In this document: positions 16,640-25,267 of the stretch, in pieces | Position numbering within the stretch: the first letter of the stretch is position 1 | How the letters are laid out: each line of letters begins with the position of its first letter | Assembly (NCBI RefSeq): GCF_010548275.1 | Contig: NZ_JAAGLT010000009.1 | Span: 62,001 to 126,000 of the forward strand | Reading direction: 5' to 3' | Source: Streptomyces sp. SID12488 | GTDB lineage: Bacteria > Actinomycetota > Actinomycetes > Streptomycetales > Streptomycetaceae | DNA: 64,000 bases | Notes under the pieces: model-generated | The model's database searches: none | What the model saw: the letters and a program-made list of their open reading frames with translations, nothing else | What the model was told of the DNA's origin: nothing | Program-made: the position numbers and the translations under genes

Positions 16640-17692
16640 ATGACGAGCATGTCAAGGGCAAGGGTGGCCCGGCGGATCGCGGCCGGTGCCGCGTACGGCG
16701 GTGGCGGGATCGGCCTGATGAGCGCGGCGGCCATGGGAGTGGTGCTGGCCGAGGTGCGGATGGCGAGACGCCAGGTGGGAAACGGCGGCGGTCCGCACGC
16801 GCCGAGCGCGGACGGCCTGTACGGACGCGGGTACGCCACCCCCGGTGAGCCCCCGCTCAGACTCGTCCTGCTGGGCGACTCCACGGCGGCCGGCCAGGGC
16901 GTCCACCGGGCCCGCCAGACCCCGGGCGCGCTGCTCGCGTCCGGCCTGTCGGCGTTCGCGGAACGTCCGGTGGAGCTGCGCAACGTGGCGCTGGCCGGCG
17001 CCCAGTCCGACGACCTGGACCGCCAGGTGGGGCTGACCGTCTCGGCGTCCGACTGGATCCCGGACATCTGCGTGATCATGGTCGGCGCGAACGACGTCAC
17101 CCACCGGATGCCCCCGACCCGCTCGGTCCGCCACCTTTCATCGGCGGTACGTCGCCTCCGTACGGCCGGTGCGGAGGTGGTCGTGGGCACCTGTCCCGAC
17201 CTGGGCACCGTCGAGCACGTCCAGCAGCCGCTGCGCTGGCTGGCCCGGCGGGCGTCCCGCCAGCTGGCGGCGGCACAGACGATCGGGGTCGTGGAACAGG
17301 GAGGCCGCACGGTGTCGCTGGGCGACCTGCTCGGCCCCGAGTTCGAGGCGAATCCACGCGAACTGTTCGGCCCGGACAACTACCACCCCTCGGCCGAGGG
17401 GTACGCGACGGCGGCGATGGCGGTACTCCCGACGGTGTGCGCGGCCCTGGGCCTGTGGCCGGCGGACGAGGAGCGCCCGGACGTTTCCCGCCGCGAAGGC
17501 TTCCTGCCGGTGGCGCGGGCGGCGGCGGAGGCGGCATCGGAGCCGGGCACGGAGGTCACGGCGGCGATGCCCACGGGCCCCAGAGGCCCCTGGGCACTGA
17601 TGAAGCGCAGGCGCAGGCGCCGGGTACCGGCAACGGACCCGTCCCCCACGCCGACGACGCCGACCACACCGAGGGGAGTGTCGAGCGGCTGA
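16640..17692 (+). CDS. SGNH/GDSL-family hydrolase, membrane-anchored or secreted
   Basis: The 350-residue protein has a basic N-terminus and a hydrophobic Gly/Ala-rich segment at about residues 12-36, likely a signal or anchor. The SGNH catalytic blocks follow: block I LLGDSTAAGQG (Ser81), block III VGANDVT (Asn about 146) and block V DNYHPSAEGY (His about 248). It should act as an esterase or lipase outside the membrane. The C-terminal 60 residues are Arg- and Pro/Thr-rich. The ATG at 16640 follows GGAGG at 12 bases; ATG 16649 is an alternative. The open frame extends far upstream but lies antisense to cbs and is not coding. Confidence 0.85.
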   Translation: MTSMSRARVARRIAAGAAYGGGGIGLMSAAAMGVVLAEVRMARRQVGNGGGPHAPSADGLYGRGYATPGEPPLRLVLLGDSTAAGQGVHRARQTPGALLASGLSAFAERPVELRNVALAGAQSDDLDRQVGLTVSASDWIPDICVIMVGANDVTHRMPPTRSVRHLSSAVRRLRTAGAEVVVGTCPDLGTVEHVQQPLRWLARRASRQLAAAQTIGVVEQGGRTVSLGDLLGPEFEANPRELFGPDNYHPSAEGYATAAMAVLPTVCAALGLWPADEERPDVSRREGFLPVARAAAEAASEPGTEVTAAMPTGPRGPWALMKRRRRRRVPATDPSPTPTTPTTPRGVSSG

Positions 17693-17717
17693 AGCCGGCG
17701 AGGGCGTGCAAACACCG

Positions 17718-17760
17718 AAGCCCCGAAAGGGGTGCGGGGAACTGCGCGCCCAGCCCTCAC
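17718..17760 (+). repeat. dispersed Streptomyces-type intergenic repeat
   Basis: A CCCC-GAAA-GGGG hairpin (17721-17732) is followed by a conserved tail with GCGGGGAACTGCGCG. I recognise this block as a recurring intergenic unit of Streptomyces chromosomes. It lies just downstream of the hydrolase gene and could act as a transcription end or processing signal. Confidence 0.55.
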
Positions 17761-17813
17761 CGGCCCGCAGGTTCATCACCGCGCTCCCCGCGGAGCGGAT
17801 AGCGTCGGGTCCC

Positions 17814-18338
17814 ATGATCGTATGGCTCAACGGCACCCACGGCGCGGGCAAGACGACGACCAGTGCGCTCGTGCAGCAACTGATCCCCGATTCACGGGTT
17901 TTCGACGCCGAGAAGGTCGGCGAGACACTCATGGACATCACCCCGGGGCTGCCCGAGACGGACAACTTCCAGCACTGGCCCCCGTGGCGGCCACTCGTCA
18001 TCGAGACCGCCCGCCGCGTGCTCGACTACACCGGCGGCACCCTGGTGGTGCCCATGACGGTCCTGGTCGAGCAGTACTGGCGCGAGATCAGCACGGGTCT
18101 GGCCCAACACGCCATCCCGGTACGGCACTTCGTCCTCCACGCCGACCAGGACGCTCTCCGGGACCGCATCGCGGACGACACGGTTCTCGGCCCCAACTCC
18201 CCGTTCCGCCTCAAATACCTCGAGCCGTACGCCGAGGCGGCCCGCACCTGGCTGCACGCCGAGGCCGAGGTCGTCGACACCACGCATCTCACGCCCGCCG
18301 AGGCCGCCGTGCGGATCGCGGAGGCGGTCAAGAGGTGA
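17814..18338 (+). CDS. P-loop NTPase, small AAA/kinase-like protein
   Basis: The 174-residue protein opens with the Walker A loop WLNGTHGAGKTTTSALV (Lys13). A mid-protein DAEKVGETL stretch and a LID-like segment DQDALRDRI...LKYLEPYAEAARTWL follow, as in the nucleotide/shikimate kinase and Zeta-toxin/chloramphenicol phosphotransferase group. It probably phosphorylates a small molecule; the substrate is unknown. The ATG at 17814 has no ribosome site and an ATAGCGT hexamer nine bases upstream, so a leaderless message is likely. No antitoxin-like partner lies beside it, which argues against a Zeta toxin. Confidence 0.75.
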   Translation: MIVWLNGTHGAGKTTTSALVQQLIPDSRVFDAEKVGETLMDITPGLPETDNFQHWPPWRPLVIETARRVLDYTGGTLVVPMTVLVEQYWREISTGLAQHAIPVRHFVLHADQDALRDRIADDTVLGPNSPFRLKYLEPYAEAARTWLHAEAEVVDTTHLTPAEAAVRIAEAVKR

Positions 18339-18756
18339 CTCAGCCGGGGCCACAGTCGGGACCGGGTGGTGGCAAGCGCAGGTGCACACGAGGTAGTGCA
18401 CTCCGGGTACGCCGGTGTCGCGGGGTTCGGAGTCCTGGCAGTGGGGGTGCTGGCTCAGGACGCAGCGGGGGGACGGAACGGGAGATCCGGTGTCCGGACC
18501 GGCTCGCGGATCGTCGCGCGCCCCTCACCCCGTCGAGGTCGGCACCGCCAACGTCTCGGGATCTCGATCACGTCCTCCTGGCCGGGAAGGTCCAGCTGGG
18601 AGCGGCGAGCCTCATCGATCACCTTCCAGCCCTGCACCAGGTTCACCTGCGCCAGTTCGCTCTGCCTGACCACCCGGCTGAAGTTCGTCGGCAGATGGCC
18701 TCGTTCGAACCACACCAGCACGTATTCGTACGGCGAGTCGTTGTACGTGCCGTCCC
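18339..18756. other. spacer with no supported gene; unassigned minus-strand fragment
   Basis: The first 200 bases show no coherent frame. From 18721 down to about 18550 the minus strand encodes a protein-like stretch (GTG 18719-18721, LVWFERGHLPTNFSRVV then ELAQVNLVQGWKVIDEA). Its composition is typical of a real protein and less biased than a shadow frame. It continues upstream without a clear start and loses protein character after the VIEIP segment. I cannot name its family. It is probably a gene remnant trapped with the LysR remnant next to it. Confidence 0.4.
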
Positions 18757-19257
18757 GGGCTCGGCGAGGCCCTCCTCGCCGTGGACCCCGTCTTCGTGCT
18801 GATCTCGGAACGGCATCCGCTCGCCGCCCGCCCCGAGATCCCCCTCTCCGCGCTCTCCGGCGAGCCCTGGCTGGCCGGGGAGAACAAGGACGTACGGATG
18901 GCGGCGCAGTTCCGGGCCGCCTGCCGACGGGCCGGGTTCGCCCCGCGCCGGGTGCAGCGGCTGAGCGGGAGCGTGGTGTTCCCGCTGGTCGGGCAGGGGC
19001 ACGGGGTCGCCCTCGCGCACCCGCTGGTGACCGAGCGCGAGGGTGTCGTCGTACGGCCGCTGACGGGGGACCCGATGGGTGTGCGGCAACGGCTGGTGTG
19101 GGCGGCCACCAGTCCCCTCGCCGAACACGCGCCCACGCTGCACGACACGCTCACGAAGGCGTACTGGGCGGAGGTCCAGCGGGCGCGGGTGTACTGGGAG
19201 TGGCTGGACGGGAAGGGGCGGCTGCCCACGCCGACCGGGCCCTCCGACGCCGAGTGA
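18757..19257 (+). pseudogene. LysR-family regulator, C-terminal remnant
   Basis: From 18757 the frame reads GLGEALLAVDPVFVLISERHPLAARPEI and continues to the stop. This matches the second half of a LysR effector-binding domain, including the RQRLVWAATSPLAEHAP region. The DNA-binding helix-turn-helix and first effector lobe, about 150 residues, are missing. The upstream sequence turns into unrelated DNA with no start codon or ribosome site in register. Loss of the DNA-binding part makes it non-functional as a repressor. It could still be translated from the GTG at 18781. Confidence 0.7.
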
Positions 19258-19405
19258 GCAAGCGCTTAGAAAAGTGCGGCCCGAGTCACACCGCCACACC
19301 CGTGACCGAGGCCATACGTACGGGTAACTTCCCAAGCAGGTCCGCCCGCAAGAAGCGCAAGAAACAAGAACGCCCAGCAGCCCTCGTAACGCCAATGGAG
19401 CCGTC

Positions 19406-20626
19406 ATGCCGGAAGCCGTCATCGTCTCGACCGCCCGCTCCCCCATCGGACGCGCCTTCAAGGGCTCCCTCAAGGAGCTGCGCGCCGACGATCTCACCGC
19501 CACGATCATCCAGGCCGCGCTGGCCAAGGTCCCCGAGCTTGATCCGCGGGACATCGACGACCTGATGCTCGGCTGCGGTCTGCCCGGCGGCGAGCAGGGC
19601 AACAACCTCGGGCGGATCGTCGCCGTACAGATGGGCATGGACTACCTGCCGGGCTGCACTATCACCCGTTACTGTTCCTCGTCCCTCCAGACGTCCCGGA
19701 TGGCACTGCATGCCATCAAGGCGGGCGAGGGCGACGTCTTCATCTCGGCCGGTGTCGAGATGGTCTCCCGGTTCACGAAGGGCAACTCGGACTCGCTGCC
19801 CGACACGCGCAACCCGCTCTTCGCCGAGGCCGAGGCCCGTACCGCCGCCGTCGCCGAGCAGGAGGGCACCTCGTGGCACGACCCGCGCGAGGACGGCCTC
19901 GTGCCGGACGCCTACATCTCGATGGGGCAGACCGCCGAGAACCTCGCCCGGGTGAAGGGCGTGACGCGTCAGGACATGGACGAGTTCGGCGTCCGTTCGC
20001 AGAACCTCGCCGAGGAAGCCATCAAGAACGGCTTCTGGGAGCGCGAGATCATCCCGGTGACGCTGCCCGACGGCACGGTCGTCAGCAAGGACGACGGTCC
20101 GCGCGCGGGCGTGACGCTGGAGGGCACCCAGGGGCTCAAGCCGGTGTTCCGTCCGGACGGACTCGTCACCGCTGGTAACTGCTGCCCGCTGAACGACGGC
20201 GCCGCGGCCGTCGTCGTCATGAGCGACACGAAGGCGCGCGAGCTGGGCCTCACGCCGCTGGCCCGGATCGTGTCGACCGGCGTCTCCGGCCTCTCCCCCG
20301 AGATCATGGGCCTCGGCCCGGTCGAGGCGAGCCGCCAGGCGCTGCGCCGCGCCGGCCTCACCGCCGACGACATCGACCTGGCCGAGATCAACGAGGCGTT
20401 CGCCGCCCAGGTGATCCCCTCCTACCGCGACCTCGGCATCCCGCTGGAGAAGGTGAACGTGAACGGCGGCGCCATCGCCGTCGGCCACCCCTTCGGCATG
20501 ACGGGCGCCCGGATCACCGGCACGCTCATCAACTCCCTCCAGTTCCACGACAAGCAGTTCGGCCTGGAGACGATGTGCGTCGGCGGCGGCCAGGGCATGG
20601 CGATGGTCATCGAGCGCCTGAGCTGA
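19406..20626 (+). CDS. acetyl-CoA C-acyltransferase (thiolase)
   Basis: The 406-residue protein has the full thiolase layout: nucleophilic cysteine Cys90 (RYCSSSLQT), the His of AVGHPFGMTGAR near residue 360, and the second cysteine in CVGGGQGMAM near 391. It catalyses reversible acyl-CoA plus acetyl-CoA Claisen chemistry, either beta-oxidation or acetoacetyl-CoA formation. The cysteine loop reads CSSS where biosynthetic thiolases usually have CGSG or CASG. The ATG follows GGAG by five bases. It stands alone, ended by a clear terminator 86 bp downstream. Confidence 0.92.
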   Translation: MPEAVIVSTARSPIGRAFKGSLKELRADDLTATIIQAALAKVPELDPRDIDDLMLGCGLPGGEQGNNLGRIVAVQMGMDYLPGCTITRYCSSSLQTSRMALHAIKAGEGDVFISAGVEMVSRFTKGNSDSLPDTRNPLFAEAEARTAAVAEQEGTSWHDPREDGLVPDAYISMGQTAENLARVKGVTRQDMDEFGVRSQNLAEEAIKNGFWEREIIPVTLPDGTVVSKDDGPRAGVTLEGTQGLKPVFRPDGLVTAGNCCPLNDGAAAVVVMSDTKARELGLTPLARIVSTGVSGLSPEIMGLGPVEASRQALRRAGLTADDIDLAEINEAFAAQVIPSYRDLGIPLEKVNVNGGAIAVGHPFGMTGARITGTLINSLQFHDKQFGLETMCVGGGQGMAMVIERLS

Positions 20627-20711
20627 GCCCCGAGCACCCGAAGCGAAGTCGCCGCGATCCCCAACTGGCGGAATCGTTTCGGTAGTCGAGCGGATGCGCT
20701 GCGTGAGAAAG

Positions 20712-20752
20712 CGGCCCGGAACCCGGTAACCACCGGGGTTCTGGGCCGTTTT
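20712..20752 (+). terminator. Rho-independent terminator after the thiolase gene
   Basis: CGGCCCGGAACCC pairs with GGGGTTCTGGGCCG around a short loop and is followed directly by TTTT. This is a classical hairpin plus U-run in the right orientation. Confidence 0.85.
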
Positions 20753-20945
20753 GTGATCCAATCTCCCCCAGGATGTGACCTATCTCGCTCTGGCGAGGTA
20801 TTTGCGCAGGTCAGGACAGGTTCAATACCAAACCCCGGGCCCAAAGTCCTGTCCGTTTCGTGACGTTACGCACTGACAGGTGGTTAGTCCACCCTTCAAG
20901 CTGATGTAGGAAGTCGGGGGTCGACTTTGAACCGGGAGTACGTCA
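20753..20945 (+). promoter_or_regulatory. spacer upstream of the hypothetical gene at 20946
   Basis: An inverted pair GGACAGG/CCTGTCC (about 20814-20820 and 20850-20856) flanks a CCCGGG core. This could be an operator for the following gene. No promoter boxes can be called with confidence and no gene is present. Confidence 0.3.
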
Positions 20946-21743
20946 GTGAGCGCTACGCCTCTTGCTCTGCTGCTCGCCACAGCCACCGTCACCACGGCTG
21001 TGGGCGTCGCCGTTCTGCGCACCCTGCTGGGGCTGCGTCGACAGATCGCGGCGTTGCATGCCGAGCTCACCGCCCAGAGTCTCGCCGTCGGCGCGCACGG
21101 TCTCGTGCCGCAGGCCCGCACAGCCGGTGACACCGACCGGATACGCGCCGCCGTGGCCGAGGCGCTCGCCGAGGAGCGGGAGCGGGAGCTCGCCGAGGCG
21201 CGTGCCTTCTGGGCCGCCCAGGAGGCCCGTGACGCCTCCGAAGCGCCCTCCCTGCTCGGCCTCCCCGACAGCGAGCTGTTCCTGCCGCGTGCCACGGACT
21301 TCGCGGGCCTGGAGTTCCTGGAGCCGGTGACCGAGTCCAGCACCGACACCGACGAGTTCGCGGGAGAGTCCGCCGAACTGGCCGCCGCCCGCCGTCGGCA
21401 CCCCTCGCACCCCGACTTCGTACCGGCCCAGTCGCCCATCGTGAACGACCACGAACGTACGGTCGCCTGCCTGGAGGACCTCGCCGAGTCCCGTACCGCC
21501 CTGGCCGACGTCCGCCCCGGTCCGCTGGGCACCCTCGACGTCTACGTCTTCACCGACGGCACGACCCTCTGTATGACTCCGGGCCACCGCGAGACCGCCG
21601 AACGCCTCTCCGCGGCCCTGCGCACGGGCGAGGCCCCCGTCCTCCTCGGCGGCTCGGGCATCTCGGGCGCCTACGCCCTGACCTTCGAATGCGGCGAGGA
21701 AACGGTGTACGTGCTGGCGGACAGGGTCATAGCGTCCCTGTAG
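20946..21743 (+). CDS. hypothetical membrane-anchored protein with coiled coil
   Basis: The 265-residue protein starts at GTG 20946 behind GGGAGT. One hydrophobic segment lies at about residues 5-27. A charged heptad-like region (about 30-105, rich in Ala, Glu and Arg) probably forms a coiled coil. A compact C-terminal domain follows at about 165-265 (LGTLDVYVFTDGTTLCMTPGHRE). I do not recognise the family. The arrangement, one anchor plus coiled coil plus globular end, suggests an envelope-associated role but no more can be said. Confidence 0.65.
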   Translation: MSATPLALLLATATVTTAVGVAVLRTLLGLRRQIAALHAELTAQSLAVGAHGLVPQARTAGDTDRIRAAVAEALAEERERELAEARAFWAAQEARDASEAPSLLGLPDSELFLPRATDFAGLEFLEPVTESSTDTDEFAGESAELAAARRRHPSHPDFVPAQSPIVNDHERTVACLEDLAESRTALADVRPGPLGTLDVYVFTDGTTLCMTPGHRETAERLSAALRTGEAPVLLGGSGISGAYALTFECGEETVYVLADRVIASL

Positions 21744-21864
21744 TCGTGGGGCTGGGCGGGGCTGGGCGGGGTGGGTTCGCCAGTCAGCCTCAAAGCCCCC
21801 CTGTAGCACCTCCAGAGGCCCCTGCAGCACCTCCAGAGGCTTCTGGAAGGCCTCAAAACCGCCG

Positions 21865-22176
21865 CTAAACCCCCGCCCGCTGCTGAGCCTCCGCCACCAG
21901 AGTCAGCGCCGCGGCCAGCTCGCCTTCGCTTTTCAGAACGAGCGCCAGATCATTCGCGGCGACAGTCACCTGATCCGCCGCGGCGAACATTCCGACATCA
22001 GGCATCACCCGAGGGTCAGTCCCCGGCGACTCCAGAAGCTGGGCACGCCGTGCCAACTCCCTGGCCAACCCCAACGCCTCCGCAGCGGCCCCCCTTTGCA
22101 ACCGACTCTGCGGCGCCGCCCGCAACCGGTCGGCAAAGTGATCCACTGCAAGCGTCAAAGGCTCGGTATCCAGCAC
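21865..22176 (-). CDS. small hypothetical helical protein
   Basis: The protein is 103 residues from GTG 22174-22176. It is predicted all-helical, rich in Ala and Leu, without membrane segments or motifs I recognise. No ribosome site precedes the GTG, so translation may be leaderless. The codon bias is typical of the host. Downstream (21744-21864) a CACCTCCAGAGGC unit is repeated directly, and no gene is seen there. Confidence 0.55.
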   Translation of the reverse strand: MLDTEPLTLAVDHFADRLRAAPQSRLQRGAAAEALGLARELARRAQLLESPGTDPRVMPDVGMFAAADQVTVAANDLALVLKSEGELAAALTLVAEAQQRAGV

Positions 22177-22280
22177 GCCGTGAGACTAACGGTCGCAACC
22201 GGACTGTTGCCAACAACCCAACCCTCAGGCACCGTGGCGTGAAGGACCGGCTTACATCCCCTTTGCGTCCGGAGGCGCCG

Positions 22281-22511
22281 ATGTCCCACGTCCTCTCCGA
22301 GGAGACCCACCGCAACATGCTCGCCCGCATCCCCCAATGCACCGGTCGTGAAGTCGCCGACTGGTTGCGCACCGTCGACGAAGGCCCCTCCCTCTTCCGC
22401 TTCGAGGAGAAGGTCAGCTGGCTCCGGCACGAGCACAATCTCGCGTACGGCCACGCCAAGGCGATCATTCACGAGTACGACCTGAGGAGGGCCGCGCGCA
22501 AGTTCCTCTGA
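22281..22511 (+). CDS. DUF4287 domain protein
   Basis: A 76-residue protein with ATG at 22281 behind GGAGG. The sequence TGREVADWLRTVDEGPS followed by EKVSWLRHEHNLAYGHAKAIIHEYDLRR is the DUF4287 pattern, a small helical domain often found alone in actinobacteria. Its function is not established. The open frame to the left is not coding: it overlaps the divergent gene and has no start signal. Confidence 0.8.
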   Translation: MSHVLSEETHRNMLARIPQCTGREVADWLRTVDEGPSLFRFEEKVSWLRHEHNLAYGHAKAIIHEYDLRRAARKFL

Positions 22512-22576
22512 GAGCACAGCTTTCTGAGCGCACAGAGCCCTCCGAGAGACCGAGGCGCGCACCGACACCACGACGA

Positions 22577-22607
22577 GAAGGGCCCCGGGGTGACCCCGGG
22601 GCCCTTC
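22577..22607. terminator. bidirectional hairpin between convergent genes
   Basis: A perfect 13-bp stem (GAAGGGCCCCGGG with CCCGGGGCCCTTC) lies between the DUF4287 gene and the Bax-inhibitor-like gene, both ending toward it. It lacks a long U-run, as is common in Streptomyces. Confidence 0.7.
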
Positions 22608-22646
22608 TACTGCGTACTGCGTACTACTTGCCTACTGCCTGGCGTA

Positions 22647-23555
22647 CTAGTCGTTGCCCTGCAGAATGGCGATCAGCCGCAGGAACTCCAGGTAGATCCA
22701 GACCAGCGTCATCGTGAGACCGAAGGCGGCGAGCCAGGCCTCCTCGCGCGGCGCGCCGTAGGCGATGCCGTCCTCGACCTGCTTGAAGTCGAGGGCGAGG
22801 AAGCACGCACCGAGCAGGATGCCGATGATGCCGAACATGATGCCGAGGCCGCCGCTGCGGAAGCCGAGGCCGTCACCGCCGCCGAACACCGCGAACAGCA
22901 GGTTCACGGCCATCAGCAGCACGAAGCCGAGCGCCGCCGCCATCACGAAGCCGTAGAAGCGGCGGTTGACGCGGATCCAGCCCGCCTTGTACGCCACGAG
23001 TACGGCGGTGAAGACCGCCAGCGTGCCGATCACGGCCTGCATGGCCGCACCGCTCGCGATGCGGTTGTCGACGACGCTGGAGACAACGCCGAGGAAGACA
23101 CCCTCGAGCGCCGCGTACGTCACGATCAGCGCGGGCGAGGCCTTGCGCTTGAAGGACTGGACGAGGCCCAGGACCATCGCGACCAGACCGGCGCCGATGG
23201 CGATGCCGTAGGACCGGCTGATGTTCGCGTCGTCGACCGGCAGCAGCGCCCAGGCGAGCGCCGCCGTGACGACCAGCACACCGAGCGTGGTGGCCGTCCG
23301 CATGACGACGTCGTCCATCGTCATCCGGCCGGTGGAGACCGGGGCCTGCGGCGGTGCGCCGTGCTGAAGGTCCTGCTGCGCGTAGGGGTTGGTCGCGTAC
23401 GGGTTGCCGCCCTGCTGGGCCTGCTGGTCCGCATAGGGGTTGCCCGACTGCGTACCGACACCGGCTCCCCCGGCCTGCGGCGCGGTGTTGAAGCCCGCGT
23501 AGCCGTTGTCGCGGCTGAACCCCCGTCGCGAGAAGACCGGGTTGCTGCTCCTCAT
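22647..23555 (-). CDS. Bax inhibitor-1/YccA family membrane protein
   Basis: The 302-residue protein has a Gly/Gln/Asn-rich N-terminal tail (residues 1-75) with repeated NPYA units. Seven hydrophobic segments follow, ending in AWLAAFGLTMTLVWIYLEFLRLIAIL, a hallmark of this family. Members are integral membrane proteins linked to calcium or proton leak and stress; the bacterial role is poorly defined. The ATG at 23553-23555 follows GGAGGAG. It is monocistronic and ends at the shared hairpin. Confidence 0.88.
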   Translation of the reverse strand: MRSSNPVFSRRGFSRDNGYAGFNTAPQAGGAGVGTQSGNPYADQQAQQGGNPYATNPYAQQDLQHGAPPQAPVSTGRMTMDDVVMRTATTLGVLVVTAALAWALLPVDDANISRSYGIAIGAGLVAMVLGLVQSFKRKASPALIVTYAALEGVFLGVVSSVVDNRIASGAAMQAVIGTLAVFTAVLVAYKAGWIRVNRRFYGFVMAAALGFVLLMAVNLLFAVFGGGDGLGFRSGGLGIMFGIIGILLGACFLALDFKQVEDGIAYGAPREEAWLAAFGLTMTLVWIYLEFLRLIAILQGND

Positions 23556-23782
23556 TTCACTCCTCCATGGCCACAGTGCGTGGCCTTGGGCTCAAGAGTA
23601 ATAGGTGGGCAAAGGATTGACCCTAGTGCTTGGGGAGGATCTTTCCCTTGTCCTGTCGCGAACACGCTACGCGCCCCCCTGATTCCCGGCTACGGAGCCC
23701 CGGGACCATGACCAACCCGGTACAGACCCGAGACCGCCCCCTGATCAAGCCGGGCGGCGGACCCCTTCACTCACCGGCTCTC

Positions 23783-25003
23783 TCACTCCAGGGGGAAACC
23801 CGTGTACCCCTCGGCGAGGTCGGTCTCCGCCGAGCGGGCGCCGGCGATCCGCTCCAGCCGGGCCAGCTGGAGCCGGTCCTCGAAGGGAGTGGCGTCCGGG
23901 GTCCGGTGCAGCAGGGTCGTCATGTCGTACGAGAACCGCTCGGCCTGCCAGACCCGGCGCAGACAGGTCTCGGAGTAGGCGTCGAGCAGCTCCGCCGACC
24001 CCGTCTCCTTCTCGTGTGTCAGTGCGCGCGCGAAGGTCACGACGTCGCCGACGGCGAGGTTGAGCCCCTTGGCGCCGGTGGGCGGCACGATGTGCGCGGC
24101 GTCCCCGGCCAGGAACAGCCGTCCGTACCGCATCGGCTCGTGGACATAGCTCCGCATCGGGGTCACGGACTTCTGGGTGATGGGCCCCCGGTCGAGCTTC
24201 CAGCCGTCGGCGGTCTCGAAGCGGCGCTCCAGCTCGTCCCAGATCTCCTCGTCGCTCCACTCCTCGGCGTCGGTGCCGTCCGGCACCTGGAGGTAGAGGC
24301 GGGAGACGGACGGGGAGCGCATGGAGAGGAGGGCGAAGCCGCGGTCGTGGCGGGCGTAGACCAGCTCGTCGTGCGAGGGCGGTACGTCGGCGAGGATGCC
24401 GAGCCAGCCGAAGGGGTACGACCGTTCGAAGACGCGGGTGAGTTCGGCGGGGATCGCCGTACGGGCCACTCCCCAGAAGCCGTCGCACCCGACGACGTAC
24501 TCGCACTCCAGTACGTCCTCGCGCCCCTCATGCCGGAACCGCACCCGAGGACCACCACTGCCGGCGCCCTCGACTTCCCCCGCTCCCCCCGTTCCCTCCA
24601 CTCCCTCCACTCCCTCCACGGCGAGCGCCTCCGCCTCGAAGAGCAGCGGGCCGCCCTCCACCAGCTGGAGGGCGATGAGGTCCTTGCAGACCTCGGTCTG
24701 CGCGTACACCATCACGGACCGACCGCCGGTGAGGGCGGGGAAGTCGACGCGGTGGCGCTTCCTGTCGTAGCGCAGCTCGATGCCGTCGTGGCGCAGCCCC
24801 TCGCGGTCCATACGGGCACCGGCCCCGGCCGCGCGCAGTACGTCGACGGTGCCCTGTTCCAGGATCCCGGCCCGCTGCCGCCGCTCCACGTACGCCCGGT
24901 CGCGGCTCTCCAGGACGACCGAGTCAATACCGGCGTTGTGGAGCAGCCGGGCGAGCAGGAGCCCGGCGGGGCCGGCTCCGATGATGCCGACGGTGGTACG
25001 CAT
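23783..25003 (-). CDS. pobA: 4-hydroxybenzoate 3-monooxygenase
   Basis: The 406-residue flavoprotein hydroxylates 4-hydroxybenzoate to protocatechuate using NAD(P)H and O2. It shows the FAD dinucleotide fold GIIGAGPAGLLLARLL, the second FAD/NADPH motif GCDGFWGVARTAIP and the GD motif LFLAGDAAHIVPPTGAKGLN. RQRAGILEQGTVDVL is typical of PobA. An insert at about residues 128-151 is a Glu-Gly-Val/Gly-Ala repeat absent from the standard fold, encoded by tandem CTCCACTCC-like DNA. The ATG at 25001-25003 follows GAAGGGAA. The protocatechuate pathway is not in this window. Confidence 0.9.
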   Translation of the reverse strand: MRTTVGIIGAGPAGLLLARLLHNAGIDSVVLESRDRAYVERRQRAGILEQGTVDVLRAAGAGARMDREGLRHDGIELRYDRKRHRVDFPALTGGRSVMVYAQTEVCKDLIALQLVEGGPLLFEAEALAVEGVEGVEGTGGAGEVEGAGSGGPRVRFRHEGREDVLECEYVVGCDGFWGVARTAIPAELTRVFERSYPFGWLGILADVPPSHDELVYARHDRGFALLSMRSPSVSRLYLQVPDGTDAEEWSDEEIWDELERRFETADGWKLDRGPITQKSVTPMRSYVHEPMRYGRLFLAGDAAHIVPPTGAKGLNLAVGDVVTFARALTHEKETGSAELLDAYSETCLRRVWQAERFSYDMTTLLHRTPDATPFEDRLQLARLERIAGARSAETDLAEGYTGFPLE

Positions 25004-25183
25004 CGGTCGTTCCCTTCATACGGGCGGTACGGTCATCCAGCGCAGATATGTTCGCGTGGTGAAACTTTCTTCACGAACCCTCTGTGATGAGTGTCTGGTC
25101 GCACACGCCCGCTGTCAACGGTTCCGCGATGAAGTCCTCAATGGACACAGCACCGACAAATCCGGCGCACAAGCAGTCGGAAG

Positions 25184-25267
25184 TGCCCGGAGCCGGACTT
25201 GAACCGGCACGCCCGCGAAGGGGCAGCGAGGTTTAAGCTCGCCGTGTCTGCATTCCACCATCCGGGC
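25184..25267 (-). tRNA. bldA: tRNA-Leu(UAA), bldA
   Basis: The minus strand folds as a class II tRNA. The acceptor stem GCCCGGA/TCCGGGC uses 25261-25267 and 25185-25191, with discriminator A at 25184. The anticodon stem-loop is CGAG-CTTAAAC-CTCG, giving anticodon UAA, and a long variable arm and a T-loop GGTTCAAGTCC follow. CCA is not encoded. In Streptomyces this is the only tRNA that reads UUA, and as bldA it gates aerial growth and many secondary-metabolite genes. Confidence 0.96.
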
